64,000 nucleotides of DNA, taken from positions 594,994 to 658,993 of the forward strand of contig JXTC01000121.1 in NCBI GenBank assembly GCA_002914845.1. Direction: 5' to 3'. The DNA comes from Trema orientale (taxonomy: Eukaryota; Streptophyta; Magnoliopsida; Rosales; Cannabaceae). The translations under genes and the position numbers were made by a program. The stretch's first letter is position 1. Each line of letters opens with the position of its first letter. The notes beneath the pieces were generated by a model, which did not search any database, was not told the DNA's origin, and worked only from the letters and a program-made list of their open reading frames with translations. Positions 46,389-57,447 of the stretch are shown piece after piece.

Positions 46389-47725
46389 AAAGATAATTAT
46401 AATTTCATACCTACATTTTAATATTTTGTTTTAATATTTTGTTCAACTTATAGTGTTGATTGTGGTTATTATCAACATTAACTTTCAAATTTTAAAATTG
46501 TGTCAAATTCATTCATTTTATAGGTCAAATACCTATTTTGACCAATAAAATGACGAAAATACCTTGCATGATTTAATAAATATTTAAAAATTAATGTAAA
46601 TTAAAAGAAAAACGTATCCATTTAATAATTTATATGAAAAATATTAAAATATTATTTATTCAAAAAATATAATGGTCCCGTTCGGTTCTCCTATTTGAAT
46701 GTGTGTATTTGAATGGAAATTATGGAATGTGTTATAATTGGAATGTGAGACATTTGAATGGAAAAAATAATAGAATGAGTTATAATTAGAATGAGAGTAT
46801 TAAAATGGACCATTCAAAAACGTCTCTCCCCCTCTATACTCATTCAAGACATAAAAAAACTATTCTAATAATTAATTTTTTTGATACCATTTGAATGTAA
46901 AAACTGAATTGTTAAAACAAACACACATTCTAAAAGATTATTTGAATGAAAAAATTAGAGTTGTTGAAAAAAACACTTATTCAAATGGATTTTCCATTCC
47001 AATGGAATAAAATGGCTGAAACATACGGGGCCATTGACTCTGGAAAAGAACCTTTCTCGACCTCTACATCTTACTTCCATCTCCCTTAATCTTCCACCTA
47101 TTACAAGTTCAAATGCTATAGTCACATATATGTTTCAAACGTGATATTTATTAGCTATCCTTTTTTTTAAAAAAAAAAAAATCAAACCCTAATAACTCAG
47201 ACCCATAAACCCATCTAGCCATTTTTCGCCACTATTTTTGCCACAAATTCGCCGGCCTTTGACAGAAGCTCCATCGACCCAAATTTCTTCCCCATCAAAC
47301 CCCAATGGCTTCTCCGGTTGAGCTCCTTCATCCACTTCCACCCGATCTCAAAGTTCGACGGCTCTGGCATGGCAAGTTAGGTTCGGAGTGTCCGGTCCCG
47401 GATGATCTCGGACCGTTTATATGATTTGAAAGAACGAAGATGAAAAAGGAGAAAAGAGGCGAGCCATGAGAGACAGAGAACTAGATTTTTTTTTTTTTAT
47501 AATTAGATTTCTTAAACATATTTAACATTTGAAATTTATCATTTTTAATTTTTTTTTAAGATGTATTTTAAGTTTACTAGTCAAAAGCAGTGGTTGACTC
47601 ATAAAGAGGATGAATTGACAAAAATTTTTGAGCCGTGAAGTTTAATATTGATAATAATTAAATGGGCATAAATTGAACAAATTTGTCAAAATACGAAATA
47701 CAGATATAAAAATGTAATTATCCCG
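46389..47725. mobile_element. composite 1.34-kb foldback element with captured-looking core
   Basis: Outer inverted arms: 46389-46560 (AAAGATAATTATAATTTCAT ... GGTTATTATCAACATTAAC ... TTGTGTCAAATTCATTC) and the complement of 47570-47725. A 7-bp direct repeat TTAAAAT flanks it (46382-46388 and 47726-47732). The arms are related to the 37660-38018 element. The interior holds a nested inverted-repeat element (46674-47032) and, at about 47210-47420, a distinctly GC-richer block containing a 38-codon frame that starts MASPVELLHPLPPDLKVRRL, with a UTR-like sequence before it. I do not recognise that peptide; it may be a captured host fragment. Confidence 0.6.
46674..47032. mobile_element. nested MITE with GGCCCCGT-type ends
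   Basis: Left end GGTCCCGTTCGGTTCTCCTA; reverse complement of the right end GGCCCCGTATGTTTCAGCCA. The interior has inverted TTTGAATGGA and TCCATTC phrases. Ends of this kind are common in plant hAT or Harbinger-type MITEs. I could not identify a clean target duplication. Confidence 0.55.
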
Positions 47726-47916
47726 TTAAAATATAATATAAAATAAAGTTTTTCTTTCCCAATTCTCACAAATGACAATGCAATTCCTGTTTTCGCAAAT
47801 AAAATGAGTTCTCATTGGAGAGAGTTGAGCTTTCTAGAGAGGTATATTGCTTTTCTATACAAAAAAAAAAAAAGAAGAAAAAGAAATAGTGTGAAAAATT
47901 ATATTTGTATAAACTC

Positions 47917-48294
47917 TAGAGGGATAACTGTAAAAAAATACCCTGAGATTTTGGTGTTCTGCAATTTAAACCATAAAGTTTAGACTCTACAAAATAATAC
48001 CCTGAGATTAAGAATTTCTGAAAATTAATATCCTGAGTTGACTTTTTGAATAATTTTAACTGATAAAATACCATAATATCCTCAAAATTAAGGTGAATAA
48101 TATGAATTAATCTAGTTTTAATGGAGGATATTATTGTTTTTTCGTTCCTAAAATTGGTCAAAAAATCTGTCCAGGGTATTAATTTTCAGAAATTCTTAAT
48201 TTGGGGGTATTATTTTGCAGAGTCTGAACTTTAAGGTTTAAATTGTAAAACACCCAAACTTTAGGATATTTTTTTTGCAGATATCCTAACCCTA
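47917..48294. mobile_element. palindromic MITE
   Basis: Inverted arms around a centre near 48110: left AAAATAATACCCTGAGATTA and AAGAATTTCTGAAAATTAAT; right ATTAATTTTCAGAAATTCTT and TTTGGGGGTATTATTTTGCA. The outer arms pair TGCAATTTAAACC with GGTTTAAATTG. A 6-bp repeat AAACTC flanks it (47911-47916 and 48295-48300). The minus-strand frame across it (47916-48161) is a by-product of the palindrome. Confidence 0.7.
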
Positions 48295-48300
48295 AAACTC

Positions 48301-49117
48301 CGTTAAATCTCTCCATTAAAATTTCAAATGTAAAAAAGCTATAATTCTTTTAAATTTCTCCATAAAAAAAATTTTATCGGTGAAAACTTAAAGCTCAACC
48401 AAATCTAAACATAACAAATTATATCTATAAAAACCCAAAGCTCCATTAATTCAGTTGCCCCATAAACCCAAAACATTTGGAGCTATTTTTGGCTTCAAAG
48501 TAGCAAGAAATCCACCATACCCAAGATCTAATCAATCCGAATTGGGCAACTCAGATTTCAAAGGAGATGAGGGCTCTGTTAGAAAGATCTATAGGGTCTA
48601 AAGTTTTTTAGGAATGGGAGCTGCACAGTCATGGGCAAGCTGGGTTTTTAGAAAGCTCAATTGATTTTATGAAAGCTCAACGAATGGACATAAATAACGA
48701 GAGTTGTAGAGTCATGGTGACAACCATTTTTTATTTTAATTTTTTCCACTAAAGCATTAAACTTTTTAACGGATGTCCTCCCGCTAGAAAATATGAAATA
48801 GGTAGGACTAAGACATGCCGTTTAACAGAGGATCTAGCTCCGTTTTAGACTGCAACATATAATAAATAATAGCGTATAATATATATTTTTTAGATAATGG
48901 TAGGAGTACCTGTAATTTATACCAAAAATTCGTAAAAGTATTGTGGCATGATTTTCAATCTCATGTTATCTTTCCCCTATTCATGAATTAGCTTTTTGAA
49001 GTCAACTACACCAAAATGAGATGCATTAGGAATGACTTGCAAGACTACTTATTTATTTGTTTATTTATTAATCTATTTTGCAATAAACATCTTATTAGAA
49101 TAGTTGGTACATGGCAT
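48301..49117. other. intergenic, no gene seen
   Basis: AT-rich spacer between the palindromic element and the copia relic. A short stretch at about 48460-48720 is less AT-rich but shows no gene structure. Confidence 0.45.
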
Positions 49118-49516
49118 ATTCATAAATGCGGTTCAGATTTACCAAGGTGTCAGAAGTCATAAGGCATTAATAAATGAGATTTATCTCAATTACGCTTAAA
49201 TTCCATTCCATAAAAGAAGTCCAATCAAGTGGTTGTAGACCCTGAACTATATTCATAAATGTGGTTCAGATTTACCAAGATGTCAGAAGTCAAAAAACAT
49301 TAATAAATGAGATTTATCTCATTTACGCTTAAATTCCATTCCATAAAAGAAGTCCAATCAAGTGGTTGTAGACCCCGAACTATATTCATAAATGTGGTTT
49401 AGATTTACCAAGGAATCAGAAGTCATAAGGCATTAATAAATAAGATTTACTCAATTATGCTTAAATTCTATTCCATAAAGGAAGTCCAATCAAGTGGTTG
49501 TAGACCCCAAACTATG
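49118..49516. repeat. 133-bp unit repeated three times
   Basis: Starts at 49118, 49251 and 49384 (exact 133-bp period), each beginning ATTCATAAATG and containing TTACCAAG, CATTAATAAAT and AGTCCAATCAAGTGGTTGTA; copies 1 and 2 are nearly identical, and copy 3 is slightly shorter. The array sits where the 3' LTR of the copia relic would be expected. Confidence 0.9.
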
Positions 49517-49619
49517 TGGGACAAATTGTAGACCCCAAATAACTGTACATAAACTATGTAGAACAAAGTATAAAACAAATACAAAAACTAAGCTAAATTA
49601 GCCAAAATTTAAATAATTT

Positions 49620-52600
49620 TCCATCTTGGTGAGTTAGTTGGTCGCACTCACATCTCTTTTATTTCTCGTATCCTCTATCCATTTCAATAGCTTCTCTATA
49701 TGTGTTTAGCGATGCCATCAAACTTACAAAATGTTGTTCAAGTCCAAATAATGACTAAATTGGATCGCTGTAACCACCATAGAATTCTTAGCAACCCTAA
49801 TATTTTGAAGCAGAAACTTTCCTTCATCAATTATCTCCATAGAAAGTGATGCCGGACGTTAATATACTTTGTACATACATGGTATACCGAATTCTTTGCT
49901 AAGTGAATGACACTCTGGCTATCAGAATAAGTACAGATATACTCCTAAATAACTTCCAACTCTTTCAGTAATCCTTGTAACAAAATAGTTTCCTTTACAG
50001 CCTCCATAACTGCCATGTACTCTGCCTTTATAGTAGATAAAGCAGCTGTATACTTCAAATTGATTGGTGCTTTCACAGAAGTAAATACACATGCAGTAGT
50101 TGATCGACGCTTATCAAAATCACCAGTATAATTAGAATCAACATAACCAACCATTAGGACCAACAATTTTCTATATGACATGGTGATACGACATGAAAAC
50201 CACATGAAATAAATGAATTTGGATGACATAATTTTCGTGTCAGTTTCGGGTTGACACTTGTAACACGATTAATATACGGGTGGGTTTCCGGTCAACTCGC
50301 TTAACCCAAAAAATGAACAGTACACATTTAATTAAACATATTATTTTCATGTCAACACAACACAACATATATATGACATGTTTAGGAATATTTTAATATC
50401 TTAAATGTAATTTTAATTAATTCTAAATATTTTTACATATGTTTAATTGAATTAATTAGTGTGTAATTTTGTTAAAATTGAATAATCATATCAAGATTGA
50501 ATAATCGCATCAATATTGAATAATATGAGTTAAACCGGTCATAAACTGGTACATGATATTTATTAAACGGGTTATACGTGTTGTGTTGTGTTATATGTGT
50601 TATGTTGTGTTATATGTGTTGTGCCGTGTTATATATTTATTAATCATGTCATATTCAGGTTTAGGTTTTTAACACATTTATTAATTGTGTTGTATTTAAG
50701 TTGAGGTATTATCGTATCATGTCATAATCGTGTCGATCCAAACACAACATGATAACACGAATTGTCAGCCATACTAATCATATACTTACCAAGTCTATCA
50801 TCCCGCTCAAAAACTAAACCAACACTACAGTCTTTAGTAAGTGCCGTAGAATCTATTTTATAACTTGCCAATGATCTTTACCCAAATCACGTATATACTT
50901 TCTCATAACTGTAATTGCATGTGAAATATCGACTCTTGTATATATCATCGTATATACCAAGCTCTGAATCGCATTTGACTATAGAACTTGTGATGCGTAC
51001 TCTCGCTCTACATCTGTATTCAGAGATAAAGATACACTAAGCTTGAAATGAGGAGCAAGTGATATACTAATAGGTTTTGATTGTTCAGTAATATCAAAAT
51101 ATTGTAATTCTTTCTTTAGATATTGCTTTTGGGTCAAACTAACTTTGCTTCTCCCTTTATCTATGCTAATCTCCATACCTAAAGTCTTTTTGGCTTCACC
51201 GAGATCCTTCATCTTAAACTTTTGATTCAACTGAGTCTTCAATTTCTCAATGTCTTCTTGATTCTTCAAAGCTATAAATATATCATCAATATACAAGAGT
51301 AGATATATGAAAGACCCACCTCATAGCCTGCAAAAATATACACAACTATCAAACTTACTTTTTATGTATTTTTGACCTATTATAAACTGATCAAATTTCT
51401 TGTACTACTGCATTGGTGATTATTTCAGCTTGCAAACCCAATTCTCTTTTTTAGTAACCTTGAAATCCTTGTGGCTGAGACATATAGATTTCTTTTTTTA
51501 AATCACCGTGTAGAAACATAGTTTTCATATTTAATTGAACTAGTTTGAAATCTAACTGCACTACCAAGGCTAACAATATTCTAATGGAAAAATATTTAAT
51601 GACTAGAGAAAATATCTCATTGTAATTAATTCCTTTCAATGAAGCATAGTCTTTTGCCATCAATCTTTCACTGAAGCGGTCATTATTCTTATGAGGAAAT
51701 TCTTCTTTCTTTGCATATGCCCATTTTCATTCAATTGCCTTCCTGTTCTTTGGTAGTTGATTTAGCTTCCATGTTTTATTCTTCCAAACAGATTGTATTT
51801 CTTCCTCCATTACTTTCTTCTATTATTTAGTATCTAAACTTCTAATTGTTTTTTTGTACATAGAAGGAATATTACCACCTACAATAGAAAGTGCACAGGA
51901 TTAACAAATCGAGCAAGTTCGTGAATTTTACGCATTGGCTTTATGTGTAATTAATTCTTGTTGTTGTTAAGGTTCTTAGGTCGGAACCTTTTCTTCATCT
52001 TTAGTATTCTCCTCTGCGAATGAAGTGTCACCATTATTTTCAATAACCCTGGCCAGATCTATTATTGTCATTTTCTCAAACTCCATCTGTTATCGACTAG
52101 GCTTTGCTGTGGAATACCAACTGTACGTCTTCTCCTAGTCTTGTGTTACCTTCTGCAACTTGGTAGACTCATTAAAGGTTATATCCCTGATGTCCATAAA
52201 TAGTGCTTTTTGGGCTCTCATATCCAACTTAAATTCTTTCACATGATAATAGATAATGGAACTAAAAATATATAAAGAATCATAATCATTAGTACGTAAT
52301 TTTCAGACCATAACTCAAGGGGAGGTTTTGCCTCTAATCAAAGTTGATGGTAAACGATTAATGATATGATATGCACACGTAACTACCTCAACCCAAAAAA
52401 CTTTGTCCAACTCAGCATTGGACAATATACACCGAATCTTCTCCAATAAAGTTCAGTCCATGCTATCCCATTTTGTCTTGGTGTTTTTCTGACTTCCAAA
52501 AACAAATTACTCCTATACTCTTCATCATTGTCTGATCGTAGCCATTTGATCTTTCTGCCTGTTTGAGTCTCGATCTTTTTTTTTTCATTTAAGGAAAACT

Positions 52601-52625
52601 TCAAATACGTCATTCTTAGTCCTCA
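49620..52625 (-). mobile_element. 5'-truncated, decayed Ty1/copia retrotransposon
   Basis: Minus-strand pol remnants in copia order. Integrase C-terminal part at about 52613-52390 (KIKWLRSDNDEEYRSNLF, where intact elements have a GGEY-type acidic motif). Reverse transcriptase at about 51663-51451 (GINYNEIFSLVIKYFSIRIL) and 51296-50979 (MYIDDIFIAL, KMKDLGEAKKTLGMEI). RNase H at 50229-49945 (VGYVDSNYTGDFDKRRSTTA, TIKAEYMAVMEAVKE), continuing degenerate to about 49740. A purine-rich ACCAAGATGGAAAA type sequence near 49630 could be the polypurine tract at the 3' LTR border. Gag, protease, most of integrase and a 5' LTR are missing, and frameshifts and stops abound. A separate insertion interrupts it at about 50229-50767. 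Confidence 0.88.
50229..50767. mobile_element. non-autonomous element nested in the copia relic
   Basis: Non-coding ~540 bp that splits the copia coding region. The ends are weakly inverted: left TAATTTTCGTGTCAGTTTCG ... TTGACACTTGTAACACGA; right CGTGTCGATCCAAACACAAC ... ATAACACGAATTGTCA. The interior has TGTTGTGTTATATGTGT repeats. Exact boundaries are uncertain. Confidence 0.55.
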
Positions 52626-52719
52626 ATACACACAATTAATTTGTCACTAGTTTAAAAAAAGGGAAAAAAGACAAAACAAAAACGAAAACTTACAAAACAA
52701 AAAATATGGAACAAAATTT

Positions 52720-53836
52720 TGTTGGTTGGAAGCAAATGAACTTCTGACTTCCAACCTACGTAAAAACCTTTATGCTCACTAGTATATATGAACGTTACTC
52801 TTTATTATCATCTCACATAACTTATTCTCTGGGCTCTGATTATATATGTAGGGAACCTAGCAATCTTTTATATTGCATAAAAATTTACCCCTTTTAGTTT
52901 TTTGTGTTTTTTCTTAATTAGATACTAGCTACTAATATGAAAGAATTTGTTGAGGTTTCAAGCAACGGCATTAAGAAGTTATCATAATTAGTAGGAAATA
53001 ACCATAATGTTCGAACAATGAATATTATGTAGCAAAACACAAGCTTAAATAATAATGAAGCAATTGACCTGTGCTTTTCTAAAAGTAACCCTTACATTTT
53101 ATTTTATTTTAAAACTTCTTCTTAGTCACAAGTAAGTTAATTTTAAAAAAATATTATAATATATATATATATATTTCATGGAAGTCAATTTTTTTTAAAG
53201 GGCTAAAATCCAGAAGGTATTTTTTTTTTACCTATTTATGGGTATTTTTTTTCTTTAGTTATTGGATCATTATCTAATAACTACCATGATTTGAGTAATT
53301 GAAAAAATAAAATAATAACAACAAATATACATCATTTAATGTTCTTTCTCATGACTATCATGATTTGAGTAGTTGAAAAAAAGAAAAAAATAATAAATAT
53401 ACCTCATTTAATGCTCTTTATCTTTACCTTTAATGCTCTTTCTCTTTACCTTTTACCATAAGACATGTATAATGAATTTTTATTGAGCTAAAAAAAAAAA
53501 AAGAAAACACTGGATTGGTGCCTTTTTAAAAATACTCATACTTCCTCTTTCCTCCACTCACCTTACTCTTTTAGCCTCCCTCAATTGAGAAGAGAGGAGG
53601 TTGTGTTGGCTCCAGTCCATATCAAACCCAGAATCATTTCTCCGTGGAGTCCATTAATTTGAGTCCTAGGCAGCCCAAGCTCCGTGTTCGAGGTTACATG
53701 GTGTTGACCAGAATTGGGTTTAAGCAGCCATGGCTTCTACAAAATAAGCAACAAATTAATCCCATAAACAATGGAACCTTCACATAGTTGTACAACAAGG
53801 AATTACACTACTTCCAAGACCAAAGAATTCAATATT
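52720..53836. repeat. segmental duplicate of the Ca2+-ATPase 3' flank (copy A)
   Basis: Non-coding, collinear and direct relative to 60668-61463. Shared stretches include TATGAACGTTACTC, AGTTTTTTGTGTTTT, GCTACTAATATGAAAGAATT, AGTAGGAAATAACCATAATG, AGAATCA(C/T)TTCTCCGTGGAG and TAATCCCATAAACAATGGAA. Copy A carries extra sequence around 53150-53500, including the dispersed repeat at 53221-53341, which accounts for its greater length. Confidence 0.85.
53221..53341. repeat. dispersed repeat, copy 2
   Basis: Related to 8118-8240 in the same orientation. It is followed at 53346-53420 by a partial second unit (ATGACTATCATGATTTGAGT). Confidence 0.55.
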
Positions 53837-56800
53837 GGTATATCTGCATCTGATTCACAAGGAAATCCATCTGCATTCCTGAAGTAATAGTATACCACAA
53901 AACAATTGGCCACACAAATGAAAGCAAGCCCAATTCAGCTCCACCAAAATTAAATCTTTATAACCTTGTTTTGAGTTTTATTTTTGTAGGCCAAAGATGG
54001 AATCGAGGAAGCATGGAAGAAATCAGTTGAGAAAAGCATGCAATGCATTGCTTTTAAAGAAATTTGAACTGTCTAGTGCAAAGTACAAGAGCTACATAGT
54101 CTAGGAAATATATGTTCTATTTTTGTGAGTAATAATGTCAAGCAAGATAACAAAGCATAAGCTGTGATTCTAGGTTTATGTGAAGAGAGGCCTGCTAAGC
54201 ATTTACTTTCACTTGTGACACCTGCCTCATATTCAAAGGCGTCGAAACTCCTCTTGAGAAAAATTATATTTGAAGCACAAAATATATTTTTGTACTCATT
54301 TGGTTATATATAAAGTAGACTAAATTAATGATAATCCAGATGAGTACGAAATTAACTAAACTGGACGACCATAAGATGCATGACAGAAACTATTGTACAC
54401 CTAAAAAAAAAAAAAAACAAGAGCTGACATATCAATCTTAAAACTTCTAAATAGACGAGGCACAGATTGGGGTAGGCTGCAAAAGATGCACAAGAACATA
54501 GTAAGTTATCCTCCTTTTGCTGTTGGCAAATTAAATCACAAAACAGAACCAAAGAAGAAAAGAGCGGACAAATTTAAGCAAACACCTGAGATAAGGAATC
54601 ATGTTCGATCGCCTTTTCTACAGCTTCCAAAGATCCTCTTTCCTATTGAAACAAACTCGTTGATGGTGCCAATACGCCTATTTGACAGCAAGTGATCCTC
54701 CTTTAGAATACCGTGCCATGATCAGTAAATTCTTACTAGTACTTTAACCTTTAGTATGTCCCACTCCCTAGTAACTTACCAGAATAGAGTAACCGTGCAC
54801 ATCGCTCTAGAGAGGCCAAACACTGGAGAATTGAAGGCAGCTCTAATAGTCCCGCGATCCAACCAAGGTATCCAAGGATGTTCCCAAATGTCAATTGAGA
54901 TCTGCAAACAGTATTAGTTCGTCCATTTTGGGACACGTTTTTCTCAAGCCGGAATTTTCTATGGGATACATCCCAACGTTTCAAAATGGACAGTGTCGCG
55001 CTGATGATGATACTAGCTACTAAATTGAGTATAGAAAGAAGAGACTAGCGGAAACTCACCCCAGCTACTAAATTGAGTATATATAGAAAGAAAATATGCT
55101 TGGATATCAAGAAATTAAGATGACTAAAGAAACCACAACTGTCTAGGCAAGTACCATGTAATAACTTCGTTAAATGCATTAGTTCTTACGTAGTGAGAAT
55201 ATTCAAGAAAGAAGAGAGTAAACGAAAGAATATGTGCAAGAAAGAATATAATGCTCGAGGACTTGCATGGTTATATCAAGGAGCATACTTACTTTCATTA
55301 AAAAATAAATAATAAATAGATAAATAAAAAAGAAAGATATTTAGTCATATATCAAATTAAAATTAAGAATGTGGAACTAAATTAAGCTAGAAAGACGAAA
55401 TTGATTACTAGGCATTATTGATGTTGTTTGGCTTTCACTTGTTTGACATCTTCGCAATCGGCGTGTAAACATAATACTAATAGTGAAAAAGTTTTATGTT
55501 CTTTTTTTTCTTTTAACCCTACAGTCTACTGATTTATTATCTTTTTCTTGCATGCACTAGTTATTATCAGTAAAAAAGAAGAGAAGAGCATAAGGCTAAA
55601 TAACATTAATTGGTCTAAGTTTTGTTCTCCTTAATTCTGTTTGACCAGTGAACACTTCTACTACAGTGTCTCAGCAAAAGCCTAAATGATTGCCCAAGAC
55701 TAGATAAGATTTTGACTACGAACAGAACGATTTAGACGATAAAAAAGAAGAAAAGTCTATGAAAAGGAAGTTGTCACTCCTATTTAACGCCCAACATGCT
55801 TTAGGACATTGATTGCGACATATGAACTCAAATCCACCGTCGGATTTCTCTGTCCTAGACCCTGTCCAACGAATCAAAAGGTGCCATATCATGCTTCTAA
55901 TTTATAGATTTAACGAAGCAAACCCTGTTTAACTTTCTCTTTGTTGGCATTTTGATATTCACAACCGCAAACGAAATTTCGATTATTTTTCGAACCATGA
56001 ATCTTCATCTACCATATACTATGAGGATAAAGGTTTTTTTTTTTTTTTTAATTATTATTATCTTCCATTGCAAGACCGCAAGACTGTAATACATGATTTT
56101 GTATCCAAAGCCCAGAAGAAAGATTATAATATGAATCTCTGTTTTTATTTATTTTTTTATAATTTTCTTTTGAGGGAAATATAAATCTTTGCTTTGAATA
56201 AAGAAGTATGGATATGTTGATATGAGTAGATGCCTTTCATGGTGATTCAACAATATGAAATTTTTAGCTTCATTTGAGTCCTAAATTTTGAAATACTTCT
56301 CCATGTCCAGTTAATTCAATTCCGAAATGGAAGACTCTAGAGTCTGAATAATATCAGATCTAAAGAGTAATTTGTGCTTTGAAGGAGCACCCATGTAAGG
56401 AATAACTGATTCTTTTGGCCAAATGTCTATCGAGGTTACTTTCCTAAAACGGAGAGGAATGGCCAACCTTGAAGCTAAGTACGTCTCCATTAAATCTATA
56501 AAAATTAGAAGCATGACTTGCACCACTGGACTCGTTGGACAAGCATTAAGACAGAAATCGACAGATGATTCGAGTCCACAACGTATGTATGCTTTGGAAT
56601 TACAAAATAGTGACTGTCTACCGGGTTTTTATATGGACATATAAATATATAGTTACTGAAGTGGAACATCATCCAACAAATGTAATAGTAGTAGATGTTG
56701 GAGATGATTTTCTAGAGACCACATAGACAACTCCATTTATGGGGATTACCCAGACATAAGTATAAAGAGCAATGGATAGTACCCAACACCACATTAGGTG

Positions 56801-56973
56801 AAATTTGTTACTGTATAGTTATTATTAATAAACTAGATTCTACGTAGATTCTACTTAAAATGTAATTATAATTAGCATGTAACAGACTGTGTATGCACAA
56901 TTTTTAAGTTTCTGTCAAACAAGTGATTAATGCATTTCAACACTGGCAGTCTAGTGTTAAAGACTACTTAAAG
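53837..56973. other. intergenic upstream of the Ca2+-ATPase
   Basis: No intact gene. A minus-strand LINE-like fragment lies at about 54780-54905. Short frames at 54486-54695 and 56311-56644 have no recognisable similarity. The rest is AT-rich spacer. Confidence 0.5.
54780..54905 (-). pseudogene. possible LINE reverse-transcriptase fragment
   Basis: On the minus strand one frame reads SIDIWEHPWIPWLDRGTIRA, which resembles the NIWxDPWIP motif found after the reverse transcriptase in plant LINEs. It is isolated, short and surrounded by unrelated sequence. It could also be chance. Confidence 0.35.
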
Positions 56974-57105
56974 TATACATTTTTCTATTTCCTTTTAATA
57001 ATACTGTATTATATATATATACATTTTTCTATTTCCTTTTAATAATACTGTATTATATATATATACATTTTTCTATTTCCTTTTAATAATACTGTATTAT
57101 ATATA
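56974..57105. repeat. 44-bp unit repeated three times in the Ca2+-ATPase promoter region
   Basis: Starts at 56974, 57018 and 57062, each TATACATTTTTCTATTTCCT followed by TTTAATAATACTGTATTATA; copies are essentially identical. The array ends about 340 bp before the ATG. Confidence 0.93.
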
Positions 57106-57447
57106 TATATAATCTTACACTAATATTAATGTAAAAATGTATTGAAAGCGTGTGGGGGAAAGTTTTCTATTCGAAAAAATTAACGTATTGTTAAAGAAAG
57201 TATTAGCTAGTTAACCGTGTGAAAGAGATAGGTTTCTACGAAGCTGCAGTGCTCTTTACCCGTCTCCTTCTTCCCCAGCAGCGGGTCATAAAGTTGATGT
57301 ATATGAGGGCCTCATTCTCTGCTCCTCTTCCACCATTTTAACTCTTAAAGCCACTCAAAAGCTCTGCCTAATAATCTGCGTTCTTATATTGTTGTGTTCA
57401 TCAATACTCACTACCCGGTTTTCCACAAGATAATCAGCAGTCAATCC

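Noticed and set aside
47916..48161. 81-residue minus-strand frame
   Set aside because: It spans half of a palindromic MITE; the frame is a composition effect.
49118..49516. 133-bp repeats considered as a satellite or centromeric array
   Set aside because: Only three units, located at the 3' border of a copia relic; better explained as LTR-internal repeats.
57394..57447. An 18-codon N-terminal extension of the Ca2+-ATPase
   Set aside because: The codon at 57394 is GTG, not ATG; plant translation should begin at the first in-frame ATG, 57448.
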